Of a stretch of 64,000 nucleotides of DNA, positions 36,745 to 48,948 are shown one piece after another (position 1 is the first letter of the stretch; the number at the start of each line of letters is the position of its first letter). The notes under the pieces were generated by a model. That model worked only from the letters and a program-made list of their open reading frames with translations. It was not told the origin of the DNA and ran no database searches. Both the position numbers and the translations under genes were made by a program. The stretch spans positions 9,122,501-9,186,500 of the forward strand of contig NC_092323.1 in NCBI RefSeq assembly GCF_036785885.1, given 5' to 3'. Source of the DNA: Coffea arabica (Eukaryota > Streptophyta > Magnoliopsida > Gentianales > Rubiaceae).

Positions 36745-37017
36745 GTTGAGCCAAAATTCATGCTTGCTAAATTTGGCAAACAGCCTCTCTTTTATTAAAA
36801 TTTTCAACACCGTCCTCAAATGATTCTCATGCTCCTCATTGATTTTAGAATAAATCAAAATATTATCAATGAAAACAATCACAAACTGATTCAAATAAGA
36901 CTGTATCAAATCCATAAAAGCTGTAGGTGTACTTGTCAGTCCGAAAGGTATGATTAAAAACTTATAATGACCATATCTCGTTCTAAATGCAGTCTTTGCT
37001 TTGATCATATTTTTCAA
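36745..37017 (-). mobile_element. Ty3/Gypsy reverse-transcriptase remnant
   Basis: A minus-strand frame of about 90 codons reads [42 protein letters not shown] and [11 protein letters not shown], the central fingers/palm part of Gypsy-type reverse transcriptase. The catalytic FIDD box is FIDN, so one of the paired aspartates is lost. Similarity stops after EFWLNSV; the rest of the frame is unrelated. No LTRs or other domains are visible nearby. A dead fragment of a plant LTR retrotransposon. Confidence 0.85.
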
Positions 37018-37423
37018 CTTTTTTATTTTGCGAGTCTATAAGTTTTATCCTCAATAATTCCTTCCTTGTAAAAGCCACTTAATCACAATTTATATGAACA
37101 TGTTAATCTTTATGGGAGCGTAAATGCATTCTACTTATTGTATATCCTTTCTAAAAAACTTTTAATCTTCGTAATTTTTGGTGTAAATAAAATAAACAAT
37201 GATAAGCTCTCTATGGTAGAAATTTTTTTTTTAAAAAAAATTTTGTAGCAACATTAGTGTAAATATATGGTCTCGAAGGAAGTAAGAAGAGAAAGCATCC
37301 ACTCTGCCTACCTCTTTGGCTGGGTTCAACTTGGGTCATTGATCTGGCTGTGGGCAATTACTATGCGGGGCGGGGGAGGAAATCTAGGATGATGACTTCA
37401 ATATTCAATGATTGTAAAATGTA

Positions 37424-37752
37424 CTCCCTCCGTCCTATTTTGATAGTCCTGTTTTCGTTTTTCGTCTGTCCCAAATTGTAGTCCACTTTCCAATTGAAGA
37501 ATGTAGTTGTATTTTAATTTTTCTAAAATACCCTTATTCAATATAAGTTGTTGTTACTATAAACATACCCCATTTAATGAGAGTTGATTCTTTTTTTACC
37601 ATCAATTCAAGTTCCCATAAAGTTGTACTCTAATTAATGTGAGGGTATTTTAGGAAAATAGCTACCTAAATTGATTGTTCTAATAAAGTTAACTAATTTT
37701 TATTAAACTGTGTGAAAAAAGAACCAGGACTATCAAAGTGGGGCGGAGGGAG
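37424..37752. mobile_element. Stowaway MITE with TA target duplication
   Basis: The 329-bp element starts ctccctccgtcctattttga and ends tcaaagtggggcggagggag, an inverted repeat of about 28 bp with few mismatches. It is flanked by TA on both sides (37422-37423 and 37753-37754). The CTCCCTCCGT terminus and TA duplication define the Stowaway group (Tc1/mariner). Non-coding. An inverted relative is at 55042-55357. Confidence 0.9.
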
Positions 37753-38277
37753 TAATAGTTTGGAATTACTTTTTCCCCACTTTTGAACTAAACTTTGTCT
37801 TATACTGCACAGGCCAGCCAAGCCCCTACTTAAAAAAGTAGTCAAAGACATGGAAAAATGAAATACTTCCAGTCCTAAGCTGTCAAGCAAGGGTTCGCAA
37901 AAACACCAATAATGCTCGAGGAATTAACTCCCAGGAAGTGCATGGCATCTCTCTCTCTCTCTCTGGTTGTTTTCAGTACTCCGTGTGGCTGGTGAACTAA
38001 AGTAGATGAACCCCATGAGACGAGACCACTTCTTGTCATCCTTGCATTTAGGCAAGTTTCGTTCAGGACCAACATTCTTTAGGAGATTCTGAGGAGGTGA
38101 TTTAATTATCCTTCTCCATATATGTTGTTTTCGCACTTACTTAAAACAAATTGCCCCCACAGAGAACACCAGAGTGGTCTACCATCCTTGCATTTTTGTT
38201 CAGTTGTTCTCACTCTCAGTAGTGTAACTGTGTCGGCTTATTTACCGTCTTCTCAATTTGTAACATTTGTTTTAGTC

Positions 38278-38295
38278 AAGTAGTTGGTGGACTGC
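38278..38295. repeat. SINE target-site duplication, left copy
   Basis: aagtagttggtggactgc, identical over 18 bp to 38492-38509 on the other side of the SINE. Confidence 0.9.
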
Positions 38296-38491
38296 CCCGC
38301 GTGAATGGTCCAGCGGTAGCCTCCTTTCACAGGGACCGAGAGGTCCCGAGTTCGAGTCTCAACTCTGCTGGATTTCTCCGCGCACTTAACGTGCTAGGGT
38401 CAGGTTGGGGCGCTGGACCCGGACCGCAGGGATTAGTCGAGCCCCGTAAGAATTGACTCGGACATCCCTGTGTCGACAAAAAAAAAAAAAA
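38296..38491 (+). mobile_element. SINE, tRNA-derived, with perfect 18-bp TSD
   Basis: About 196 bp. The RNA polymerase III promoter is intact: box A tggtccagcgg (38306-38316) matches TRGYNNARNNG in every position, and box B gttcgagtc (38350-38358) matches the tRNA box B core. The body ends with gggattagtcgagccccgta and ctgtgtcgac before a run of about 16 A. Identical 18-bp duplications flank it. The 3' motif is like that of Au-type plant SINEs. The undamaged duplications suggest a recent insertion. Confidence 0.92.
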
Positions 38492-38509
38492 AAGTAGTTG
38501 GTGGACTGC
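38492..38509. repeat. SINE target-site duplication, right copy
   Basis: aagtagttggtggactgc, identical to 38278-38295. Its first As merge with the SINE A tract. Confidence 0.9.
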
Positions 38510-41500
38510 ACCGGGCAATGAGATTCCTGATTTAGAATCCAAATGAGACTGTATTATCATCTTATTTGAAGGATAGATGAGATTATACATACAATTCATA
38601 CTGTATACTGGTTCGAAACCAGAAGAATGTAAGGTAACCATACAGTTTAGTGGGTTTAGTTTTTGTTTTTCTTATGAGCAAATAGAAATACTTAGCTGTT
38701 GATATGTTATCCTCATCTCATAGTTCGCAGTATATAAGGTTAAGTTGCAACTGTTTATAACTTTGGCTTTTAAGTTTGTATGCCAAGTTTTCTTGAAAAA
38801 GTTTATCCCAAGAAGCCATCACTAGGATGAGGGTGAGTTTTATGAAGCCAACTTCTTATAATATCAGGTTCATTTAGACAAATGCTGGGATGGTACCACA
38901 AAGTCATTGAGAGTTTAAGAGGCAGAAGGAACAATCAACTCCAATACTGTATCCAATTAATTTCAGGGGGAAGATCAAGAACCCTTGCCTTGCTGATATG
39001 CTTTCTAGTCATTTTTTTACATTTCCGGTTCCTATTTTCCATGCGATTTTCCCTCAATTGCCAACTGACTCGAGAGTTAATATTATTGTGCCTCAAATAC
39101 AAAAGAATTCCCTGATCAGGGGATGCTAAACTGGGCAAATAAAACTTTGCTTAAACATCAAATCATTCTAATCAATATTATGTGAAGCTGATGAAATATC
39201 GCCACCCCCTAATCGCCTAAAGATTCCTAAATGGACCCGTAACCTAGTCTAGTCATTCCTTAATGTTGGGAAAATTAGGATCAGAAATCGCGTGCAACAC
39301 TTTCCGACGGGCCACCAGAATGTTCTATATGCAATTTTCAGTATCATTTCAGTAGTCCACTTGTCTCTCTCTCTCTCTTTTTTTAGGCTGACGATCAAGA
39401 AAAAAAAAAAAAAAAAGCCTTTTTTAGCTCATGTAACCATTGGGATTTGCTAACGATCGTTTTTTCTTTGAAATTACAATGGGAATCATGATCACACGGT
39501 TTTGAAATTTTTCCCTTAGTTCCTAAACGGGGCAATCATCTTTCAATTTTCCTAAACTTTTCGAGGCGAGAGCTGAATGAGAACTTAGCAGATAAGCATG
39601 TAAATTATTGCTCATAATAGAGAGATGTCTAATCAGCTCGTGTACGTGACAAGTGTAATCGAAATCTTCCACATAAACTCAGCAACCAGCAAAATTGAAA
39701 TGATAGAGAAGGTAGATCAGAAAAAATATGCTTTTTAACAGAGAATCATATTAACTTTTGACAAACTCGTCCAGCAAGAACAAAGATTGCTCATCAAGGC
39801 AAAAAAAAAGAGAAAAAATGTGTCTAGAACCAAATCACAGGCATGTATGTCTGTGCAACAGAATACGCAGCAGAAAGATCAAATTAGTCAATTCCCAACG
39901 CGTTATAATTGATGATGTGAATTTGATCGGACCCCCCACTGAAACCTTAGAAAGCTCCTCCATTTACACGGGGCAGTGTCCAGTTTAAGCCAATTGTGAA
40001 TACTCCATTGATCACCATGCCAAAGGGAAGAAAAAAAAAAAAAGGCCCTTCCTATCAGCTCAGCTGTGACCATCATTCTAGCTATCTCAATCGAATGGAC
40101 CAGCTTGAAACCACTAAAATTTTGCTTGGCTAGAGAGTTCCTCTCTAGATTAAAATATCAAATGACTTCTTTGAATCCAGCAATATCGAGGGATTTTCCC
40201 AACAAGAAGAATACTGCAGGAAAAGAATAAGGAGCGCTGCAACTATTTAACAAGAAATTGGTACGAATTTGCTTAATTGGTAAAAGCAGAATGTGCCACT
40301 CGAGTTTGTTTTATTTGAAAGTGACTAGAACAACAAACATTTTCCTTCTTCTTGTTTGTTCTTGACACACGTTTGCTTCATTCCCTACAAGTTTTTTCTA
40401 GGTTGTAAAAAGTTCGATCCATTAAACCAAAAAAAAAAAGAGATATATACTACTATATCGCTGATCATCTGTCTGTCTGTCTGCCACATTTCTTCGTTTC
40501 TTTACTCATTTCATATCTTTCTCCTGCGCATTTAGATCTGCTTGACTTGTACTCCTCATGTAACCAAGTCCCTACACACACACACACAAAAAAAACCATG
40601 AATTTTGCTTTTGCCGTAATGATTTTAGTATTACAAGTCACGGCCCTCTCGCAGCTTAGCTCTACTACATATACCCATATGGAGAAATGGCTTGTACCCT
40701 TTTCAATCAGTCAATTAGGCTTTTCTTTTATATTCGATGGTCCATTAATTAGCCACAGGATATCCCACTCTAATTCACATGATGGTCAATCATCATCTCT
40801 CACAATGACAAGCTACTTTGAAAAGAATTACTACTCATCTTTAACAAAAATCGGGAATATTTGGCGTCAAACAAATTGCTGGCTAATTATTATTTAAGCC
40901 TAAAAGCGCTGAATTCAATCATGGGTTTATGGTTGAGAGGTTGGAGTCTTGAAAGTAAAACAGGCAGCAATAAATTCTTTTAGTAGCAAGAGGAGATGTT
41001 TGAATTACTACCTATAAGAGGTGCAATGATAGTGTGTATGGCCCTTGATACTTGGACAGGAGAAGCTTGTTTTTCACACCTCCAATATTATGCTAAAGAG
41101 AGAAATTGATCAAAGCAACTGTTGCGGTCTCAACTCCAGAAGAATTAACCTATCCACTCCGGCTCACATAATATACAGTTTTCTGAACTAAAACCTGTTT
41201 TGAGATTTTTATTTTCATTTACGTACGTGTGCTATATCTAATTCTTGGAAAGGAATTAACAATAATAAACCTTCGAAAAGCGCTCATGCTTTTATAGAAT
41301 AAACTGTTAAGAAAATTTTGGAGACTATTTGATAACCAAAAAAAAAAAATTTTTTTTTTGAAAGGAATAAAGCAAACTAGCACATCCAAAAGTGAAGGGG
41401 GGGTAGAAAACTAGAGGAATGGATGTAAGACATCGTTATTGTGATTTCTCATTATCAACCACCAGCAACCATAAATCAATGTCATTAACCAACACTACAT

Positions 41501-42479
41501 TTTAAAGATGATTTAAGGTGTAATGTTATAGAAGAATGATAAAAGAATTGAGGAGGGCTGGCCGGGGTTTTCACTTTTCATTTTCATTTCTTGTGGTTTG
41601 GAGGAATGTCAATTGTGGCCGAGGTCAAGATCTAAAACGGACCCCCCAAAGGGATCTTCTTTTGCTGGTTACGCTAACGGGTATCACTCTTGCTGGTTAC
41701 TTTTTGTTTACTTTTTTTTTTTTTTGTTTTGTTTTTGGGAAGGTACTCTGTAGAAGAGTACACATGGACAACTACTTATTACTATTACCTTTTTTTTTCC
41801 GGGTAGAAGCTACTTATCCTTTTTTTTTTTTTTGTCTAATAGTAGCAATTTACACTGCTCGATACAGACGAAACGAGCGTATTACTGCATTTTCTGAATT
41901 TTTTTGAACAAAGGAAGCACAATGGGTCTAATTTGGTTACCATAATTTATAAATAAAATTTATAAATTTTATTTAACTTATATCATAAATATAATTTTTT
42001 ATTATATTTTTGCCTCGTATACTTCCTATCACAAAAAAAAAAAAACTTACAATAAAATATTCTTTCAAATACAACCATTTCTTCCTTGTAATGCACGGGA
42101 GAACTCTAAGATGCTATCCCTGACATCGGATCAAAACTCAATGGTTAGGTACTTATCATTGTTGTTGGGTTCACAGGACCTAGAAGTCAGCAAGTAGCAA
42201 CCTGCCAGGACAGCATTCACGACATCACGCGCAATGCTATTGGTTGGGAACAATGATTAAATACGCAGGGCGCCAATAATACTATATTATACGCACATGG
42301 GTATGAGACATTAGTAGTTCTGCCGTCTTTTTTATTTTTACTATTTGTTTTCCTCCTCCGAGAAAAAGGAAAATTTTCTGGGTTTAAATTAAAGAAACAG
42401 TGAAGGAACCGACCCAGCTAGGAATAGGAGGGGAGGTTATGGTGGGGGACCATAAAAGTGGGGGTCCCAATTGAGTTCA

Positions 42480-42600
42480 ATGATGCGGTCCGCCGCATGA
42501 TTGGGGAGCACGGCCGACCGCACCGTCCTACGTGGACAGCCGCGTCCACATCACACTTCGCACTACGCTTGCCGCCCCGCTCGACCAGCTTCAGCTTCTC
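42480..42600. other. Short GC-rich island
   Basis: About 120 bp of strongly GC-rich sequence (gatgcggtccgccgcatgat, gcacggccgaccgcaccgtc, cgtggacagccgcgtccaca) in AT-rich surroundings, with local palindromes such as GTGGAC...GTCCAC. It could be promoter DNA or the end of a transposon. No gene follows that I can recognise. Confidence 0.4.
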
Positions 42601-44913
42601 TCCATTTTTGCTAGTTTACTAGCTTCCTACAAATTTTCTTCTTTTTCTTTTTTTATTAGTTCTGTCCCAGAATTCCAAAGCGTTCTTTTGTTAATTGTTC
42701 ATTTACATACACACCACCCTATGCAATCACAGATCACAGTGGTGATTGCAGGGAACAATTCATGATGATAACATTGGATGGTGGAATTGAATTTGTGAGC
42801 ACAACATTCATAATTGGAGATTGTAGAGATCTAGAGAGAATGAAGTATAAAACAACTAAGAAGCAAGAACCTCAATGGAGCTGATCCGGAATCTGATACA
42901 TGCATTCGTAACAATTTATATCAAGCGTTAAAAGAAAAAAATGTACAGATAAAATGAATTTAAAACAATCTACATTCAGGAGTCTAGAAAAAGAAACATT
43001 CTTCACGGTGGTAAATATATCAGACGGATGACCGATCAAAGATGAAGAAGTGGATTCAGGGAATATTTTCTTTCCTCTTACTTCTTTTTTTTTTTTTTTG
43101 ACAAGGGAACCTACAGCTACTATCCAAGAGTGCGCACTGATTAAATCCGCTTCATGCAAAACCCCGCCAACAATACGAAGGGATAAAACGCACTAGATAA
43201 GCCCTGTATGAAAGAACAGATATCTCAAGAGAAGTTTGAACCCGAGTTGATAGGAATGCATAACACCAACTCTACCATCCTGACCAACCCGACCCGCGTT
43301 TCTTCTTTTCTGTATGATAGGTCTCTTCTTGCTTCTTAATTCCGTTTCTGGTACAAAAATGAAACTGTTGCAAAGCTGGTCGAAATAATTAGGTTCAAGG
43401 ACCTGGACACCTTTCTTCTCCATCACCTTGTCAGCATGCTTTCGTTTTAAATGTGCAATTCATTTGCATATGATACTGCAGTTGTCAGCCTCATCCGAAG
43501 AAGAAAAGCAATAACTTTTGGTTCGTAAAAATAAACAATCACGTTTCGATCGAAGACGGTTAATGGGCTTGCAGTTGTCTTCTCCAGCAAGATGCATGAA
43601 GAAAAGATTATTAATCATCGTCATACAATACAAAAATGGCTGTGACATATATATATATCTTGCAAAGGGATTGAGGACGGCCATGGATTTCAGTGTCACA
43701 ATTATGTGGTACTAGTAGTCTATTGTAAGTGGTGGCGGATATGGTTTTCAAGACACATATTTAATTCTTCAAAAGGGCACTTACATCTCTGATGATTTGT
43801 TGAGTGCATCTACTAGATTAGTACTGCATCCCCTGCAAATTAATTTCTTCATGAGCAGGCATACCTTAGTGTATAAGCTAGTAATCCCTTCCAAAAATGT
43901 TAGGGGATGCTTCAAGATAACTAAAAAAAAAAAGAGAGAGAGAGAGAGAGAAAAGAATAATGTTAACTTTTGCACCACTTTAAACTATCTTACTATCTAT
44001 GCCTTGCTCTGGAATTAATCACATAGCACTAATAATATGTTTTTGTGGTTCCAAAATGATGTCCTTTCAGTAATAATGAAAAGAGAAAAGCCTAACCCAA
44101 AAACTATCCATGCCATCTCCATCCTCAACCCTTCTCTTCTAAACTATACCAATCATTCGGCCAACCCTCTTCATTGATGCGATCAATTCTTTCCTGTTGC
44201 TATCTTCCCTCCACACGCAGACTCCACCAAACAGAACTGACAATGAAGTGTAATCTCTTGCTTCATGTACGAAGGCATGATAAATTACGGCAAAAAGAAA
44301 CCCAAAAAAAAAAATGGCGAAATCATTTTTACCAAGCTTATTCAGAATCATTTTTGCATGTAATGTTCCCCAATTATGTTATCGTAGTTGGAATCAAATT
44401 CCAAAGTTTAAACAGAATTTGGAGCTTTGTTTGGAATGGTGTCTGCGACCCACAATTTCTCGTTGTAATTCAGGTCATGTTTATGCATTGAAGTTTTGGG
44501 TTGTTACTTGAAGGAATCTGTCCCGGGGAACTTATCCCTTTAATTATGTGATTGATTCTTTCTTCTTCTTCTTTTTTTATCTGAACAGTTTTCAATCTCA
44601 ATTCTCGACAACAATGTGAAGAGTTTCTCATTTGCTAATCAGAAAAGGAAATGTTCAGAATACATCCCAACAACACATTATTAAAGAAAGAGACAATTAT
44701 GTTGATGGCTGTGGGAGAGATAACTAATCAAACCTTTCAGAACAAAACATGAGGGAATCCTTTAAAGCAGAAAGGTTGGGTTGGAGATGGCGATCGAGAA
44801 TTTTCTGGCTGCTTTTAGTTGGTCAATCTTTATCAAGTGAGAGGACGTTGTTTTACAAATCACGATTAATTTCATTGAGAGTGATAAATGTAGATCAAGA
44901 GTAACAATGAATT

Positions 44914-45043
44914 TGTTTGGTTTGCACCTTATTTACATTAGAAATCATTTTTTCACCACTTTTTTATCTCATATACATCATATCAAAAATATTATAGTAT
45001 TTTTTATAAAAAAATATATTTCAAACAATCTCCTATCCAAACA
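44914..45043. mobile_element. GTTTGGATTG-type MITE, copy 7
   Basis: Left end tgtttggtttgcaccttatt, right end tatccaaacaca. The interior cacttttttatctcatatac followed by atcatatcaaaaatattata is the clearest version of the family core. Confidence 0.6.
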
Positions 45044-45997
45044 CACTAAAGGTCTTAGCAAAAAAATAAATAAATAAATAAATATGAACTTGGGTTGAAG
45101 AATTATGAATTTAAGCCCTCCCAAGCAAAAATACAACAAACAGCAAAAGAAACAAATGGAAGCTACATTATATATATATATATAATTTTTTTTTCCATTT
45201 AGGATATTTCAACTTTTCGATCGAACTAATTCCTTAAAAATGCGTAGAGACTTGCTCCGAAGTAGCACACGGAGGTCAAAACTACATTATATAAGTATAC
45301 AAATTGTAACATGTCAATTTTGTTTCTTGGGTTGCTGGGAAATTTCTGTAGTAGGCTCCTGATGAGTCCCTGACAATCGAAACCAAACTAAGAAGCCCTG
45401 GAGATATTTTGGGATGTTTTTCAAATTGGGTCCATAATTGTCTAAGTGGGGTCCTTTTTTTCTTCCCACCCTACCAGTTTTTCCTTCTAAGTGAAGCGGT
45501 GTACAATCACTTCCAACCAACGACTGCCTGCCACGATGACTCTGCTGCCCGTACAGTACTGTTTCTCCAATCCCTACGTTTTCTATGCTTCCTTGTCTCT
45601 AATACTTGTCGACCGAAATCATTCCAGTTTTCCAGTTAAAAAACTACCAAGAATACCAATTTTTAATTACAACACGAACACTAGAGGGTATTAATTCTTC
45701 ACTATAATTTATATTATTGACAAATAATATTATTAGCACTCCATAAAGAGTCTAAGGTTGTTTTTTATGTCAACTAAACTGACAAATATGCGCCTCAACA
45801 CTTACAAATCTACTCTTTCAAAACTACTCTTTAAACCTTCTTTATACCAAAAGCCTTATTCTAATTGCATGCTCTTTAAATTTTTACATTTTTCGTCTTA
45901 ATCCCATATTTCATTCTAAATTTTGCTGGCAATAAGTCACAGCTAACCCAACCTCCGCGCCTCATCCAAATCACTAATTCACATCTTTCAAGTAAAG

Positions 45998-46392
45998 TAG
46001 GGGTGCAAGCGAATTGAGCAGCTCGATTCAAAATCGACTCGAGCTCGAGCTGGTCGAGTTATAGTTGAGTTCGAACTCGAGTTCAAAATATTAAGTTCGT
46101 TAACTCGTGAGTCGGCTAGCGATCTCGAGTATATAGATTTATTTTTTTATTTTAATAGTAAAATTACATAAATATCCTTAATATTTTATTATTTATTAAG
46201 AAAAATATTATTTTATTTTATTTTTTACAAAATAAAATAATTATTTTTATTTTTTCGAGCTCGAGCTCGAGCTCGAGTTTCAAAATTGTCAGCTCGTTAA
46301 GTTTGAGTTCGAGTTCGAGTTTAATAAAATTAAGTCAAAACTCGACTCAATCAGGCCAAAACTCCACTCTACTCGACTCGTTTGCAACCCTA
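45998..46392. mobile_element. hAT-type MITE rich in CGAGCT, second copy
   Basis: The 395-bp element starts taggggtgcaagcgaattga and ends cgtttgcaaccc/ta; the inverted repeat TAGGGGTGCAAGCGA / TAGGGTTGCAAACGA has two mismatches. It is flanked by aagtaaag (45990-45997) and aagtaagg (46393-46400), an 8-bp duplication with one change. Both arms repeat GAGCTCGAG words; the centre is AT-rich. Same type as 19229-19642. Confidence 0.8.
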
Positions 46393-46740
46393 AAGTAAGG
46401 GAGAACCGTGGTTTGGAGTTTTGGGTTGTCGGGTTATTTAAAATTTTAGTATTGATTTGCATTTGATTAAGGGCAGTGCACGGTGGTTAGTGGCTACAGA
46501 AGCAATAAGAAACTAGAGATAGAGATTGTAAGGGGGAGTCTTATAATATTAATAACGATTTAGGAGCAATAATCATTAATTCAATCAATATAAAAAACAA
46601 ACTAACTTCCTCTAGATAAGTTTTTTCCTCTTTCGAGAAATGAAATTTGACTAATTAAACCTAATCCCAGAAGTCAACCCAAAAGCCGGCAACTCTTGGA
46701 TTGCTCCCAGGGACTTGACTAATAACGATTTAAGTTTTTT

Positions 46741-46965
46741 CCTCTAGATAAGTTGGCCACCACATAAATTGTGAAGTGGGAGGTCAAACCACCAATGTGC
46801 TACTATATATGTGATTTCTTCTAAATTCATACGGATACGTGGTGTATCCGTCTGATTCAATGGTGGTTCATTTTTCGTCAATTATTTCGGCTCAGTTGGA
46901 CCAACCACTCTAGAGTATGTTAGATTAGGTTAGATGTGCCGTTACGTAAAAAAAAAAAAAAAAAA
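46741..46965 (+). mobile_element. SINE copy (family A, second copy)
   Basis: Shares aagttggccaccacat, gtgggaggtcaa, ttctaaattcatacg and ggttagatgtgccgtta with the copy at 2545-2816 and ends in a longer A tract. It lacks the box B region present in the first copy (internal deletion after gtgggaggtcaaacc). The word cctctagataagtt also occurs at 46609, so local rearrangement happened around the insertion. Confidence 0.6.
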
Positions 46966-48143
46966 GTCAAACAAGTGGAGTGTTTGAAGCTTTTCTTCTT
47001 TTTTTTTTTTTTGAGTATCAATATAAAGCCCTAGTCCTATTGCCCCGTTCAGGGAGTACCAATATCATTAACTTTTACAAATAGTATACGGTACAGGGTA
47101 ACAGGAAAAAGAGGAAAAGAAAGCCGAGCCATCAAAGAGGGGAGCCATTAAAAACGTGAGCCGCCAATCCAATCTGGCGTCCCCCACGAGAGGAATGGGG
47201 GACTAGTGTTAGGCGTCTGGCGAATGACACGTGGATTTCAGGGTTGATTTGGTCGTAGACTTTCCGTCACAGGTTACAAGTCACCTCATGGGCGAACGTA
47301 GGAAATTACATCCGATTTTGGAGCTGAAATTTGAGTGCATCTTATCATTATTTTGACCGAGCTCCCAAAACTTAAAACATAGAGGATTACCACTGGACCT
47401 CTAATTTCTTGACGGAATTTCCGAGGGCACATTCAGCATTGTGAGGGGAATAAAAATGATTGTCGATATAACTGTTCGTGAATGGTGTAATAATCTATAA
47501 ACATATTATAAATGATAAATTTGACGGAATTATTTTTCACGTTGTTGTGTCAAAATTACGTAACATTCTCCCAACTTTAAGATTGGAATTTTGGCCAATT
47601 TGAAGCCATACATCATTTGGGAAAGTTGTTTTCCCAGCCCCTTACCCTTCAGTATTCATTAAAGTCAGAGCTCAAGTGTACTATACCCTGCTGAAAAGCA
47701 CCTATATTCTAGTAGTATTTTTCCTGAGAAAATATTGAATGAAATGTATATGATTTGTTGAAAATAGACAACATGATTTTCCAGTGGAAAAAACCCTAGT
47801 AAAATGAGATCAAAAATTAGCATAGAAAAAAAAAATTTATCATTCGGTAAATGGTTATGTTCTCCCAAGTTTAGAAATTTCAAGTCATAGACTGCACGCT
47901 CACATGAGCTCCAAGGTTCTAACCACTATATATTTTATTGTGTTCTGTTTTCATTATTTTCAGTCAATAAACAAATTTAGTTTAAGAAGAGTCAGGTTAC
48001 TAATTTGCAAAACACCGACTCAAGTAATACTTGCAAGTTCTAGCATTTCTAAAAATGAGAAAATGGAATCTATTTAGGATCACTCTTTTTTTTTTTTCCT
48101 TTTTTAATGATTGGGATTTGTGAAATTTACAAATAATCATAAT

Positions 48144-48948
48144 TAGAGGTGGCAAATCAACCCACTTAACTAAATTTACCCATACCCGCCCATGAATAGA
48201 TGGGTATGGGTATCTTAAATTTTTGTATATGGGTATAAATGAAATGGGTATTATTGGGTAACCCATCAAACCCAATTAACCCATTTAGAATTCTCTTCCC
48301 CCCAAGTCTCTTCTTTTCCCCCACCTTTTTTTTTCAAATTTTTCATTTTGTCATGATGTTAACTACTTTTGTTTCATTATTATTATTAATATTTGTTGGT
48401 TTTATCTTATTATTTTATTTTCTCTTAGTTTGTTAACTTGCTCATTTTTTAGCATTACCAATTTATAATAAATTTTAGCCTATTTTCTTATCTTTATAAA
48501 ATGAAAATTTATATTTATATATGAAAAAAATGTTAGGGGTTCAAAATTTTTGGATTAAGGTTTTATATTAATTTTTATATTACTTAGTTCAAATTTTTAT
48601 ATTCTTATTATTCAATTATTAAATAATAGGTAATTTTGTGACAGAGTATAAATGAAAAAAAAATGGTAATTAAGTTTATTGAACATTATAAGTAAATATT
48701 TAAAACTAATAATGGGTACAAAGAGTGGTATAAATTGATAACTTAGTTTGCAAAAATGAATTTAAATGAGTTTACAAAAAATTAAAATAAATGGGTTATA
48801 AATGGGTAATTGGGTTACCCAATTCATTTTTTGACTTACCCATTTATATCCATCTAATTAAATGGGTATAAATGAGTTGACTCACTTATACCCATTACCC
48901 ATTTTACCCAACCCAAACCCGCCCAAGTCACCCATTTTGACACCTCTA
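48144..48948. mobile_element. hAT-type MITE, 805 bp, with 8-bp TSD
   Basis: Starts tagaggtggcaaatcaaccc and ends, read in reverse, tagaggtgtcaaaatgggtg. Flanked by atcataat (48136-48143) and atcatcat (48949-48956), an 8-bp duplication with one mismatch, as expected for hAT. Both arms repeat AACCCA / TGGGTA words many times (gatgggtatgggtatc; cccattacccattttaccca). The middle is AT-rich and non-coding. A truncated relative starts at 61442. Confidence 0.82.

Noticed and set aside
38300-38372. A functional tRNA gene
   Set aside because: Boxes A and B are present but there is no cloverleaf acceptor stem, and the segment continues into a SINE body with A tract and target-site duplications.
43193-43426. 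77-codon minus-strand frame with protein-like composition
   Set aside because: I could not link it to any family, and no splice or promoter signals support it. A relic exon is possible but unsupported.
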